A stretch of 64,000 bases of DNA from assembly GCA_025766275.1 (NCBI GenBank), contig JAFKAC010000031.1, positions 124,001-188,000 of the forward strand, read 5' to 3'. The translations under genes and the position numbers were made by a program. Of this stretch, positions 23,614-36,211 are shown piece by piece. The notes beneath the pieces were generated by a model. It searched no databases and was not told the DNA's origin. It saw only the letters and a program-made list of their open reading frames with translations. This DNA comes from Lactarius indigo (lineage: Eukaryota > Basidiomycota > Agaricomycetes > Russulales > Russulaceae). Each line of letters starts with the position of its first letter. The stretch's first letter is position 1.

Positions 23614-26260
23614 TTAGCTTGGTACTGAGGTATAAAGGGAAGTGACGCACTCCTCAGCTTTGTTGAGCGCCTGGACCATGCTGACGACCTCTTTCCGGCG
23701 TGCGACGACCAGTTCGCTCTCCTTGAGTAAGTCCTCGAGTACGTCAGGCTTGTACAGCTCCTGCAGTAGCTCGCGCTGCAGGTTCTCCTTCGAGTGATTT
23801 ACGAGCGTGAGTGTGATGGCCTTCGGCACCATGTCGATCATCTCGCGCTTTACGATATTGAAGTACGAGTGGATGAGCAGCTCTACAGAGGGTAGGTGAA
23901 CACCGGAAGTAACGCGTGATGGAGAAAGAGATAGAAGGAGACGCACTGATGACCTCAGTTTCGAGCGTTTCACGCTCGCTCAACGCGGCTTGCGGACGGA
24001 TGATAGGCGGTGGCTGCATGCGGAACATCAGCACGTGACGAACATTAAAAAAAAAAGGAGCACGTGCCGCCTCCATGGGCTGCGGGCCCTTCTTCGCCTT
24101 CTGCTGTTGGCTCTTGGACGAACTGAAGAAGCTCCCAAAGAAGCTCGGCTCCTCTTTCTTGAGGTCGACATCGAGGTCCTTGTTATTATTCAACTGCGCA
24201 GAGGTCACCTTTCCTGGTTTAGGCTCGGGCGTTGCGGGTTTGTTGGCGTTCAGGCGGTCCGTCACGAGGGCCATGGCCTTGAAAAGGAATTAGGGAACGA
24301 ACAGAGGGAAGGAAAGAGGCGCACCTTATGTCCGTTGAGGAAGTCGGGGTGCGTCGTGTTGACATAGCACGCCTGCATCGCTACCATATCTGTCACAAGC
24401 TTCGTCGTAGGTGTCATGGCCGTCTTGAAGAAGTTCACAACTACGCTGTTGAAGCGCTCGCGCAGCGCAGGATACCGACGGAACGCTTGCTAAATACAGT
24501 CTTAGAAGGCCGTGTATAACAATCGAAGCGGAACGCACAATCTTGGTGAGCAATTGGCCGAGAATACGGATGAGTTCGTCATAGACAAGCTGGCAGCATT
24601 TAAGCCCAGGTTCCTCGAGTCGCTTGATCTGCTGCTTCACAATGACTTCAAACGCAGCTGTCCCAACGAAGAGAGCAGGTGTCGACCCCTAACCCTACTG
24701 CATCAGTATCGAACAGTGACATACAAACGCCGCACGAACCGATGAGTTGTATAAGATCGTCCGAATGTCTCCGTCCTTGACTTGGTCAAACGGATCGATA
24801 CTCTTTACGCCATTATTGAAAAGTTCGTGGAATACAAACGAGATGCGAGCACCACCAGAGAGCTCATTAAGCGATAGGTCGTTCGTATTACCGTCTATAA
24901 CTGTGCGGAACTCGTTCGTAAATTCTGTAATTATGTTTAGCACGATACTTGATGAGTTGCCATCGCCGAGCGGTCCCCCGAGCGACTGCAGCTCTGCGTT
25001 GAACTTTTGTAGTTGGGAGGTGATGCGTGCCTTGATATCCGGAAGCGTTGCGCGGATGTGGTGCATCAAGATCTAAGGAACCTCCCAGAGTCGACAATTT
25101 GATCATAGTGTTTGAGAGCGCAGGACATACCATGTTAAGCTTGCGCGCCAGGAAAGGTGTGCCGCAGTATTGGGCCTTGCCTTGGTAGGCAGGATGGCTC
25201 TCGAAGAAGTGGCGTTCCGCATCAAGCGCCTGCTGGATTGGCTTGGACGTGTCGATGTCACGTTGACCGCGGTTCACTACGGGGACGTAGCCCAAGCGTA
25301 GAGGAATGACGCGGCCTGCGAGGATATCAACGACATCAGTACCAGCATCCCTAAGACCCTCGGGGTCAGCGCCATCCGCGGAGTTGCAGAACGTCACTGG
25401 TACATACATTAGGTCAACCTTGGTCAGGACACCAATTGTTCGAGTCCCCTCGGGGTCGACCTCACGGGCCATCTTGAGACCATCTGAATTGGCCAAGTCG
25501 GTGTTGGCCGGGGTAACGGCGAGGACTATGCAGGCAGGCTTGGAAATATATTTGAAAAGCATGTCACGGATCTGTTTCTCGATGTCTTTGGGCTGGTCGC
25601 CAACGGGAACCTTCGTTAATCCGGGCAAGTCGACAAGCGTGAGCGTGAGGACGTTGGGCGAAAATATGCGTAAGTTGATGGGTTGTGGTGAAATGCCTGC
25701 ATTGCGTCCCGTCTTGGCCTCAGTGTCCCGGACGATCTCGGCACGAATCTTGTTAAAGTCATAAAACTTTTCGTTCGGAAGATGGAGGAATTCGCCCCAT
25801 TCGTTCTCATTCATTCGTGGGTCCGCACCGGGGGCGGCGGCTAACAGGATGCATGAGGTCAAAAATGTATTGTCATACAGGCAAGCCTACCTGCGTTGCC
25901 ATTTGCTGTTGGTGCGGCTGTAGTCGCCGGTCGATGGATGAGTTGTAGAACCTATATCCCAAAATAAGTGGCGAGTGGATAGATTTCCAGAGCAGCATAC
26001 CAGAGGCCTGCGCGTGACAATGCCGGAGCCACGAGGCAAGAAATCACGGCCAACAATGTTCTGCGAGAACCATCAACGATAGTATCCGAAAGAAGATCAT
26101 GGCAGCGCACCTCGAGAACGGAACTCTTCCCACTGCTCTGACTACCCAGCACGCAAATTTGAGGAAGGTCTATCTGTGCGGCACTCGAGCCGACGGCCGT
26201 GAAAACATCTTGTAATTTGTTGATAGTCGCGACGATTTCTGCTCCAAAACCCGTAGACAT
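23614..26260 (-). CDS. VPS1: Vps1-like dynamin-family GTPase
   Basis: Large GTPase that assembles on membranes and drives fission in vacuolar protein sorting and at peroxisomes. Exon 1 (26260-26111) starts [17 protein letters not shown] and holds the P-loop GSQSSGKSS. Exon 2 reads [20 protein letters not shown]. Exon 4 (25840-25408) holds switch [13 protein letters not shown], and LTKVDLM, the TKxD base-recognition motif. Exon 5 (from 25350) begins [10 protein letters not shown]. The middle domain follows ([10 protein letters not shown] in exon 6, 25072-24740), then [11 protein letters not shown] and the GED near the end ([19 protein letters not shown]). About eleven exons can be joined at GT-AG sites with no frame conflict and no indel. 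Length about 690 residues, normal for Vps1. Divergently placed to the GH88 gene. Confidence 0.93.
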
Positions 26261-27080
26261 TTTCCCGTTGTTAAAGGTAGAGACAAACGAGATATGGGAG
26301 ATGGGAAGGGGACGAGAGTGAAAGAGAAGGAAGAGAGACGTACAAGCACGAGCACAAGCTGGCCGCGCTGCGTCCCGAGTTTCGCGGCGTGCTGTGAGCC
26401 GCCGGAAACGATGCCGTTAAGGAAACTATAGCCTTTTGTGTAACAGTGCCACACCCTCCGGCCGGTGGCTATCCCGACCTTCCCCTTACAGTACTTTATG
26501 TTTTCTCTTCTCGACAGCGGTGCTTTTTGACCCAAGCGCTACTCACACACTCTTCACACCTTATACATATATTTTAGAACCTTAACCGTCCTGTTGGCTC
26601 TGTCCGATACCAGAGACGTCATGAGTCCCTTGGCTATCACTGATGTTGGTCTTCGTCTCTCATGTGTGCACTCTCGTGGAAATTGCTTGCCCTGTTCCAC
26701 TTGATTATTACACCGTTCTAGAAAAGTCACGATCTCTCTTCCAACCGGGTCACGGGTCTATTTTTGTTGCTATTCTTAACTTCAGCGCCAACACAGCCGT
26801 CCTGTATTTTGTTTCTGTAGTTGCTCACAGCAGCTGCTTGGGGCTTGGCAACTCGGCGTCGGCTATATCGCTTGCTGCTGAAACCATCATTCTAGGTGGG
26901 CGTTGTGGAGCACTGATCAACTACTCAAGCAGGTACCCGTGTTCGAAAAAATAGTTCTCTTTCTGGAAGTTGCATATCGAGTTACTGGGCTTCGCGAAGT
27001 GGCCGCTAATTAGCTGGGTGGAGAAGCTATAAAGTAACAGCCTGCAAGGTCTGAATAAACCTGCTCTCTCATCACCTACT
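26261..27080. other. Divergent promoter region, Vps1 / GH88
   Basis: About 0.8 kb between two divergent start codons. Nothing coding recognised. It holds the Vps1 5' leader on the left and a TATA-like box for GH88 on the right. Confidence 0.5.
27028..27034 (+). promoter_or_regulatory. TATA-like box of the GH88 gene
   Basis: TATAAAG lies 47-53 bp upstream of the GH88 ATG. Position and sequence fit a core promoter. Confidence 0.5.
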
Positions 27081-28604
27081 ATGCGTTCACTTTTCCCCAT
27101 TCTTGCCGCTCTGTCCCAGACCCCTGCCCGCGCCCACCCCCAACTCCCTCCTCAACTTTTCTCTCCGCTCATCGCGCAGAAACTACTTGCTTCTGCACAA
27201 CTAACACCGAGTATTCCCACCTCGTATCCTCAGTACACCACGCGTGACACCGGCGTGTGGCTTTACTTCGGTGCGGACACATGGACGTCCGGCTTCCTCC
27301 CCGCGACATTCTACGCCCTCGCGGAGCGCGCCGCTATCTGTCCACTCACTCTGAACGGTACAACCGCCACCCAGTGGCTCGACATTGGCCGCTCATCTGC
27401 AACTGGAGAGATACCGCTGGAGGTCCACACGAGCGTTGGGCATGACGTTGGCTTCTTGAGCTTCCCGTTCGTGGACGAGCTCACCATGTACGCTGCATCT
27501 CTCCTGTCTTTGGTCCTCTCTTACATGTGCGCGTTCATACGTACCCCACGTATGTTAGAAACCCGAACAACGAAACAGCCCTGCAGGCCGTCAAGACGTT
27601 TGCCGCCGCACTCGCCGCACGCTTCAGTCCCGTTGTCGGCTGCACGCGTAGCTGGGACTCGGCAGATCCGGACGACTTCCAGGTGATCATCGACAATATG
27701 ATGAACCTCGAGGTGCTGTTCAACGCCGCAGACCTCACGGGCAACCAGACGCTACGCCAAATCGCGGTTTCGCATGCCGACAAAACGATAATGAACCACG
27801 TTCGTGCGGATGGTGAGGACCCTCTTACATCCACCCCCAACTTACCTCGTCTTCGTGACCACTCTTACCCAGGGTCGTCGTTCCACGTCGTCGATTATAA
27901 CGCCACCACTGGTTCCGTCATCGCACAGCGCACAGCTCAGGGTTACTCTAACTCGAGCACTTGGAGTCGCGGCCAAGCGTGGGGTATTTACGGCTTTGCC
28001 AATAGTGCGTGACAGACAAACGGCTATCTTATCCCCCGTTCAATTACTTACTGATCAGCGCAGTGTACCGCCGCACGCGGTTGGAGCGCTACCTGGTTAC
28101 AGCGCGGCGCATGGCGGGATACTTCCTTGACAGCATCCCCGCAGATGGGATCGTTCCTTGGGACTTCAATGCGCCTCTCGACCCACCCCGACCCGCAGAC
28201 AGCTCGGCAGCGATGATAGCAGCGAACGGACTCTTACTGCTTGCGCAACAGGAGCGATGCCTCTACCCCGCTAACCAGAGCGGCGCATCGTACTTTACCA
28301 ACGCAGCGATCAAGGTTCACTCACTCACGTGTCCGCCTTATCGATTTGTACGCTCTGAATGCTAAGTCAATAGATTTTGAACGACACCACCAACGCATTT
28401 TGGGCCCCTACATGGCAGAGCCTGTTATCGAATGGGACGGTGAACAACCCTGCTGAGCCACCAAACAACATGACGGGGACTATATATGGTACACAATCCC
28501 TTAGAACCGGGCGGATTAAGGTTGATCATTAGAACACAGGTGATTACTACTTTATCAAGACAGGTAACGATCTAGTAAGGCTAGGGATTGCATCATGCAA
28601 CTAG
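27081..28604 (+). CDS. Glycoside hydrolase family 88 (unsaturated glucuronyl/rhamnogalacturonyl hydrolase)
   Basis: GH88 enzymes remove the unsaturated uronic acid left by polysaccharide lyases, so this gene belongs to pectin or glycosaminoglycan-like breakdown. The N-terminus MRSLFPILAALSQTPARA looks like a secretion signal. Six exons join in frame: 27081-27487, 27559-27812, 27873-28004, 28064-28314, 28374-28488, 28540-28604. Family landmarks: WTSGFLPATFYAL, VGHDVGFLSFPFVDEL (with the Asp of HDVGF), NNMMNLEVLF-type segment IIDNMMNLEVLF, STWSRGQAWGIYGFAN, and GIVPWDFNAP near the C-terminus. It ends GNDLVRLGIASCN. About 407 residues, usual for fungal GH88. No frameshift. Exact substrate is not readable from the sequence. 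Confidence 0.9.
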
Positions 28605-29373
28605 TACTGTGGATTGTCGCTATTCATTCAATGGCCAAAGGGGTAGTCCTTTACGAGGGACAAGAGAAGAGAGACGCTACGCACAGCGACCGGGTGAGCG
28701 TGGGAAAGACCCAGATGATTCGGGTTAAATAAAGGTATCCAAAAAAGGCAACTTCCAGAATGTTCCGTAACTATGATAACACATAAGGCAAGGCCAGACT
28801 GCGCACGAATTGCGCCTGGACACGTTCACGTTGTCAGCACAATACCCTCCGGTGGCTCGTTCTGCCGAGTACAGAGGCTAGGAAGGATAAGGGAAGAGAA
28901 ATCACCATCGCGCACAGCATACGATTAGAAAGGAATGCCACGATGATCACTCCAGTACGAGAGGTATGAGACGCCCAAAGGAAGCAGATTCTGATACTTT
29001 CAACATAAATGCCGCCTTGAGCACTCCAGCAATGTTGCCGCCTTTTGATGGGTCGTTAGTCCCCTGACAAGTTATGGCAGGGAGTTAGACGAACAGGAAA
29101 TGGTGGATAACGGTACGTCTTTTTAAAATGTGTGGAACTTCAAGACGGCATAGGAGGAAACAGGGAATGGGGAGACAGCAAATGGAGGTGAGCCACCATC
29201 AATGACAGATGCGAGATCAAGAGGTGAATAAGGTTCGAGTCACTAATAACAGTCGGACTTTGAATGTTCCCACGTATATAAGGGCGCAGGTCTTATCCCC
29301 CAATTCGCTTCTTTCACCCCCGGCGCAACTTTCCCACGCCTGTAAAAACCATTGTTTGCCGCTGCTGCTTTTC
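28605..29373. other. Intergenic between GH88 and TBP
   Basis: No gene or repeat recognised. It contains the GH88 3' end and the TBP promoter. Confidence 0.5.
29275..29282 (+). promoter_or_regulatory. TATA box of the TBP gene
   Basis: TATATAAG lies 92-99 bp upstream of the TBP start codon, a normal core-promoter spacing for this organism group. Confidence 0.55.
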
Positions 29374-30499
29374 ATGTCTTCGTTTTCTCTTCCAACTCGT
29401 CAGCTTAACTTCGGTGGTCGTTCTCAATATCAGCCTCCTCAGCCACAAACACAGACACAGCAGCAACCGCAGCAGCAGCAAGCAAATGGGCTCGCTCTTC
29501 CCTCCACGTCGAATCCGTATTATGGGACATCTGGTCTCGTACTCCCTGGCCCAGGGCCAGTAACGGCAGCGGCACCCGCATCACAATCATCTTTCTACAA
29601 CAACCAGACCACCGCTGCAAAGGCCGGTTTGTCTCAGCCAGCAACCACCCCTCAGACGGCACCGCAGAGCGGTGCAACTTCCGCTGCTGCTGGTCCATCG
29701 ACGCCACCCGCTCAGGTTCCAGCCACCCCCGCTCCTCTCACCCTCGAACAGCAACACATCACCGCCGTTGAAGGGATCGTCCCCACCCTTCAAAACATCG
29801 TGGCTACGGTAAACCTCGATTGTCGCCTGGACCTCAAAACAATTGCGTTGCACGCGCGCAACGCGGAATACAACCCTAAGGTTGGTTCCCCTGACTGATT
29901 TGCCACGTCGCGAGCGCGTGTGCTACTTCATCTACCTTAGCGTTTCGCCGCTGTTATCATGCGGATTCGCGACCCAAAAACAACCGCATTGATTTTCGCG
30001 TCGGGGAAGATGGTCGTGACGGGTGCCAAGTCCGAGGATGACTCCCGTCTGGCGTCGCGCAAGTACGCGCGCATCGTTCAGAAGCTTGGCTTTGACGCCA
30101 AGTTTTCTGAATTCAAAATTCAGAACATCGTTGGCAGTTGTGACGTCAAGTTCCCCATCCGTCTAGAGGGTCTTGCGTACAGCCACGGTCAGTTCAGTAG
30201 TTACGAGCCTGAGGTATGCGTCTTGACCGTCACATTCACCGCCTGAATTAATGTTAATTCGCTGTCGCAGTTATTCCCTGGTCTCATTTATCGTATGATC
30301 AAACCTAAAGTGGTGCTTCTGATCTTTGTGTCGGGAAAGATCGTCCTCACTGGCGCGAAGGTAACTGGTCGTTCCTTGGATCTAAGTCCGCTTGCTTTGC
30401 CCTCACTGACGTTTCCGTCCGCGTGTGAAGGTGCGGGAGGAGATATACACGGCGTTCAACACGATCTACACCGTGCTGTGCGAGTTCCGCAAGCCGTAA
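29374..30499 (+). CDS. TBP1: TATA-binding protein (TFIID subunit)
   Basis: Binds TATA boxes and nucleates transcription by RNA polymerases I, II and III; nuclear. Four exons: 29374-29880, 29941-30213, 30271-30360, 30431-30499, all GT-AG and in frame. The N-terminal ~125 residues are variable and rich in Gln, Pro, Thr and Ala ([12 protein letters not shown]). The conserved saddle follows: [20 protein letters not shown], then [15 protein letters not shown] in repeat 1, [20 protein letters not shown] and [20 protein letters not shown] in repeat 2, ending LCEFRKP. ATG 29374 was chosen because it follows the TATA box and starts [11 protein letters not shown]. Frame is intact throughout. Function is certain from the conserved core. 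Confidence 0.97.
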
Positions 30500-31085
30500 C
30501 GACCGCGTCGCGCGTTGCTCCTCCCCGCCCACACCCGGGCGGGAGCGTGAAATTGCGCTATCCATCGATTGCGCGCCTATGGACACCTCGGGTCCTCATA
30601 TCTATCTCTACAAGAAAACAGCCCTCTCTTCTTGAGACAGAACGCAAATTTTTTTCGGCTCAGTTCGCATGCACAATCCCCTCTCCCCCTACCCTGCACG
30701 TATATATTCACCATACAGTACAAATTACATATTCTCGGACTTTCCGTCCTCTTGTTTTAGTAATAGTTCTACCAATGACAATCGCAGTGGACGGTGAATC
30801 GCTGAAGCAGTATGGATGTGTGAACGATCAGCGAACACAGTGCTGTGGTGCAGGGAAAAGGAAGTACGTACGTTAAATCCGCACTATGAAAGTCCACGTG
30901 ATATGCTACTATTACTCACCGTGGTTCGTTTGGGGCCGGCTAGCCGCCAAGGAGCTGCTAAACTTCGGTTCTATTCCGTACGCCGTATGCCATGGTATAA
31001 ATCTTACGAAGCCTTGGTGGCGGTCATAGTTCACCGTGCCCTCTCACCTGCCACCCGCCTTCATCCTGTGGAGTGAGCCGCCACG
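30500..31085. other. Intergenic, TBP 3' end and GH31 promoter
   Basis: No gene recognised. A TATA-like TATAAAT at 30996-31002 lies about 85 bp upstream of the GH31 ATG. Confidence 0.5.
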
Positions 31086-34000
31086 ATGCTTGCCTCGTCA
31101 CGTCTGCGGGGCATACTGCTAGTAGCAACCTCACTTTTCTCCTTACTCAACATTGCAAAGGCAGAATACGTCGACTCCACTAAATTGGACGCGTGTCCTG
31201 GCTACAAGGCCACCGACGTAAAAGTCACGGGTCCCAAGCTGACCGCCAAACTCGTGCTCGATGGTCATCCCTGCAACGTATTTGGCAACGACACAAAGAC
31301 TTTAAACCTGGCGGTGACATATGAGACAGGTGCGTTGGGCGCCCAGCCCCATTCAGGTTGAACTGAATCGGAAACCCCATCAAAAACTGGCGTTTGTTGT
31401 TGTTTTTCTTAATTTGAACCTTTTTTTTTTTTTAGAGACGCGCATCCACCTCAAGATCACCGATGCGTCAAGCGAGCGCTACGAAGTACCCGAATCGGTC
31501 TTACCCCGACCTTCCGCCGACCCTCACGTGCGCTTAGAAGCAACACAACTCAAGTTCAATTACACCGCCTCGCCGTTCTCGTTCAAGATTTCGCGCGGGA
31601 CCACGGGCGAGGTGCTCTTCACGACCGCGTCGTTCCCACTCATCTTCGAGCCGCAGTACCTCCGCCTGAAGACGTTGCTTCCCGTTGCGGCGAACATCTA
31701 CGGGCTCGGGGAGCACACGGAGCCGTTCCGACTCGACACGTCCAACACGACGCGCACGCTGTGGGCGCGCGACGCGTATGGCATCCCGCGCGGCACGAAC
31801 CTGTACGGGAGCCACCCGGTGTACTTTGAACACCGCGCCGGCGGCACGCACGCCGTGCTGCTGCTCAGTTCGTCGGGCATGGACGTCAAGCTTCGCAACA
31901 ATGACACGATGACCGGCGACACCACGCTGGAGTATAACGTCATTGGCGGCGTGCTTGACTTTTACTTTTTGGCCGGCAGCGAGACCGACCCGGCCGAGGC
32001 GGCGAGGCAGTATGCACAGATTGCTGGGTTGCCCGCGGAAGTGCCGTACTGGTCGTTTGGCTTGCACCAGTGCAGATATGGATACCAAAGTGAGCTCTCT
32101 GCCGCCGCATTGGTCTAACGAGTTACTGAGCTATTTTAAAAAAAGACTACCTCGACGTCGCCGGTGTCATAGCTAACTACTCGGCTGCCAGCATTCCACT
32201 GGAGACAATGTGGACCGACATCGGTATGTCAATTCTGGCGTGTGTGATGAGCCTTGATAGTGACCGACTTGTGTCGTGGTGTAGACTACATGTACGAGCG
32301 CAGGGTATTCACGATGGATCCCCAGTATTTCCCAACTGCTCGTATGCGTGACATCATAGACTATCTGCACAAGCACAACCAACGCTACGGCAAGTTTCGC
32401 AATTATTACCCCTCGTTATCCGTGTTGACACGAGACGTTTAGTTCTCATGACGGACCCTGCAATCGCATACCTACCAGGTAAAGGCTATGGGACGTATGA
32501 CCGCGGCACCGAATTGGATCTTTGGCTCAAGGCTGCAAACGGAAGTTCAAGTTTGGGTGTGGTTTGGCCAGGTATGTCATAGTTATTTTAAAGATAAAGG
32601 CATGCTCCGAACTTCTTGCGGCAAACCAGGTGTCACTGTCTATCCTGGTAAGAGGCTTCTATGTAAAAATACATGCTCATTCTGACATACGGTCGCCCAG
32701 ATTGGTTCCATCCCCAAAGTTGGACAGTGAGTGCTGTTTTGCCTTCGAAAGTCTTTGACAAACCAAGTTGTTATTTTCCAGATTCTGGACGGAAGAGTTT
32801 GAGAGCTTTTACGACCCTAAAACAGGGTTTGACATTGACGGCGCTTGGATCGACATGAATGAACCTGCAAGCGTACGTTCGAGTTCGCCCGAATCGTCGC
32901 TGTCGTCCTATGCTTGACGCCTCGTATGACATTTTTATTTTGGACAGTTCTGTACAGACCCTTGCGACGACCCCTTCGCACAGGCTGCCGCACAGAACTT
33001 ACCCCCTCAACGCACTTCGCCACCACCGAACCAAAATGCAGCGATTTTCTACCAGAAGACCCATGCCAAGCGTAGCGCCGCGGAGCCACGCGGGCGAAAA
33101 CCTGCTCCAGCCTCTCTATGCCATCGATAATGCCGCCGGTACTCTTTCCTCACGGACCGCGTCTGTGAGTCTGTCCAAATCGTTGATACAACGACTGTAC
33201 GTTATACTAACTTCGTGTCTAACTAGACCGACTCGGTTCACGCCAACGGGCTCGTCGAATTCGACACGCGTAAGTTTCTACCGATATATTGGTGTGACAA
33301 GTTTCTCATTGCTTCGCCTGGTAGACAATCTGTATGGCACGATGATGTCTGTCGCAACGCATGATGCTATGCTTGCACGCCGTCCTGGTCAACGTACGCT
33401 CGTGATTACGCGTTCGACGTTCGTAGGGCGCGGGACACAAGGTTGGCAAGTGGCTTGGCGACAACCTGAGTTCGTGGGATCACTACCGCACATCAATCGC
33501 AGGGATGCTTGGCATGGCATCGCTGTTCCAAGTGCCAATGGTTGGCAGTGATATTTGTGGCTTTGGTGGGTACCTCTGTATGTTCCTGGATTCGGACATA
33601 AGCTAAGCATAGCTTTTGGCCTAGGGGATAATACCACAGAGACACTGTGCGCCCGGTGGGCGACGCTTGGCGCGTTCTATCCCTTCATGAGAAATGTGAG
33701 TGGTTCGATACGGTGATAGAACGCCTATTGAGGGACTTGGTGTGATGGTAGCACAACTAGCGATGTAAGTATAAGCCAGGAGTTTTATCGTTGGCCTTCA
33801 GTGACTCAGGCCGCGAAACATGCGCTCGATATTAGGTAAGGATCGCGTTTGGGCAATAGCCACAAATGGTTGCTGATCACGAAATTTTCGAAGGTATCGC
33901 CTGCTCGACTACTTCTATACCGCCTTCCATCAAGCTAGCGTCGATGGCTCGCCGGTTCTCAACCCTCTCTGGTTCAAGTATCCGAAAGACACGTCCACGT

Positions 34001-34561
34001 ACGGCATCGATCTGCAGTTCTTCTTTGGCGACTCGATCCTCGTCTCACCCGTGACGGACGAGAACGCGACGTCAGTCTCGATCTACCTCCCGAAGGACCG
34101 ATTCTACGATTTCGCGACGCTCGCGCCTGTTGACGGCAAGGGAGAGCACGTCACGCTCTCGAACATCAACTTCACCGAGATCCCACTACACATCCGCGGC
34201 GGCGCGGTGCTCCCGCTTCGTGCGAAGAGCTGCGATGACGACGACGGAGCTGCGCGCGCAGGACTTCCAGTTCGTCGTTGCTCCCGGCAGGGACGGCACG
34301 GCGGCCGGTGGGTTGTATGTTGATGATGGCGTGAGCATCAAGCAGCACAAGACGACGAGCGCGAAGATGGCGTATGGGAAGGGCAAGCTGAGCGTGTCGG
34401 GCTCGTTTGATGTCGACGCCCGCGTCGCGAGCGTCCTGTTCTTGGGCGTCGAGAAGGCTCCCAAGACGGTCTCGGGCCCGGGATACTCGCAGCCGCAGTT
34501 TTCGTACGACGCGAAAAGGAAGGTGCTTGTCGGTAGAGACTGGCGCGAGGCTGGATGGTAG
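31086..34561 (+). CDS. GH31 alpha-glucosidase, secreted; frame interrupted
   Basis: Cleaves terminal alpha-1,4-linked glucose from maltose and starch fragments. N-terminal signal [22 protein letters not shown]31 N-terminal domain ([16 protein letters not shown]); catalytic barrel with the nucleophile in [10 protein letters not shown] (about 32845-32876) and the acid/base in [13 protein letters not shown] (about 33445). C-terminal beta domains end at GRDWREAGW. At least ten short introns; one near 32390 is GC-AG. The conserved protein can be followed through about 3.5 kb, but not in one frame: extra single bases are implied at about 32782, 33050-33080, 33426-33431, 33758 and 34231. Each break is fixed by dropping one base, and codons on both sides are well kept. 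So this is either a recent pseudogene or a gene with sequence errors. Around 880 residues if continuous, normal for the family. Confidence 0.85.
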
Positions 34562-36211
34562 CTTCGAAGTTACCTTTCTCCTAATAGACCCCTGGCGTAC
34601 CCTTCGCACTTTGTTCTGCCAATGAAAAGTCAATATGAAACGGCGTTCTTTGAGAGGGGTCGGACATCTGATTGACGAAAGTGTCATATTTTTTTTTTCT
34701 CTGGGTCTGGGGAAGAGGACCGCCAATGGAAGAGGCAAAACTACAGTAGCTTGAAGGGGAAGAGCTCGGCACGTCGGCACGTTGCTTTGCTTTTTTGCTG
34801 CCTTGCCTGTCATGTGGAGTTGACAGCAGCGTTGCCAGTGATACTATTGATGCTAGCTTGTGCTGCGTACTGTATTGGTGGAGGTACTTCACCTATTCAG
34901 TGAGTGCCCCTTGGTCAAATTCGCAAATTATTGGACATGTTTCAAGTTCATGGCCTCCCAGTGCAGTCTAACAAGTGATACTATCTAAACTTACTATCTG
35001 GACCCTGGGATCTGAAGCCCCCTGAACGCCTGTTAACCCTCTTTTTTTGTTGAAGTGTTGTCACGAAAGAGCCTGGAATACGCTGATCGATGAGAATTTG
35101 TATAGGAGTTAGACGGTGTTTGCAATGGACAGGGACGAGACACAGACTGTCGTCAACCCACCATTCACCACGACAACAGCTGCCAGTCTGTTCTCCCCAA
35201 CCGTTGTTCAAATTCGTCCCCACGGCGCTCGGGCCCTCCACGGCTACCCTCCCCACGAATTATTGGGTACTGCGAAGGATTCGGCGTGCTGAACACACCT
35301 CAGCAGACACTAAGTATGTGCGCGGCTCCGAATGATCTGAAAAACTACTGCTCTTCGAAGGACAGTTGGAGCCCATCCAGCTTTTGCCGTAATAGCCGTT
35401 TTTGTCTATTCCATAGAATGCGCAACAAAGTTTTTGTCTACTATGATCCACGCTCCAGGCCTATCCTAGGGGATCTGGGTCATCAGCCTGAGGCAGCTGA
35501 CTGTATTCGTTTACAGCCGTGCCTTTAGTTGCAGGTTACTAGTAGGCTGTAGCAGCAGCGGCTCGAAGTTTGAGCTTGAGCTTGAGCGGCATCCCTATGT
35601 ATTACTATAGGCATCTACGAGCTGCGTGCTTCTTGACAAGTCAGTAGGCCTTAGGAATCGGCAAGGACAGCAAGTCCAGTCAGGAACCTGAGGTCTACTA
35701 CTGAGCGCCAACCGCTGTATCTGTTGTAACGTAAAGAGAGCGTTCGTGACAGGGACACTGCGACAATTTTATTCCGCACCAACCACCACCAAGTTCTACC
35801 CTAGTATCAGCGCCACAGGAGCTGCGGCCCTTGAGGTTTGCTGGGCAACGTTGCGCTCAACGTTCAACAATTGACAAATTACCAAGCTATTCCGTCCAGG
35901 ATGGGAGGTCTAGTCTAGTCTTGGTGTGCACCCGAAAGCGCACATATATCGAAGTGATTCCAAATAAAGTAAGGGAACGACAAGTTGAACACGTCGATCG
36001 GGGGTGCACAACTTTACTAACTCAGTTTGGCTTAAATGTGTCCGGGCGACGACCGAGCGACGTTCCTGATACCCTCCGGTGGCATGATCCCACACGGAAC
36101 CTGAACGGACTATCTCTCATAAATGTGCGTCGTCCTATCAATTTTTTTTCTTGGCTGTGCGGTTCCCCCCTCTTCCTCTCGCCTATCCCAACTTCCGAGC
36201 TGCCCTCAGAC
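34562..36211. other. Intergenic between GH31 and the membrane protein gene
   Basis: No gene recognised. Short open frames here have no family features. It includes the leader of the downstream gene from about 36100. Confidence 0.5.

Noticed and set aside
31534..32088. 184-codon open frame antisense to GH31
   Set aside because: Shadow of the GC-rich GH31 coding strand; no independent features.
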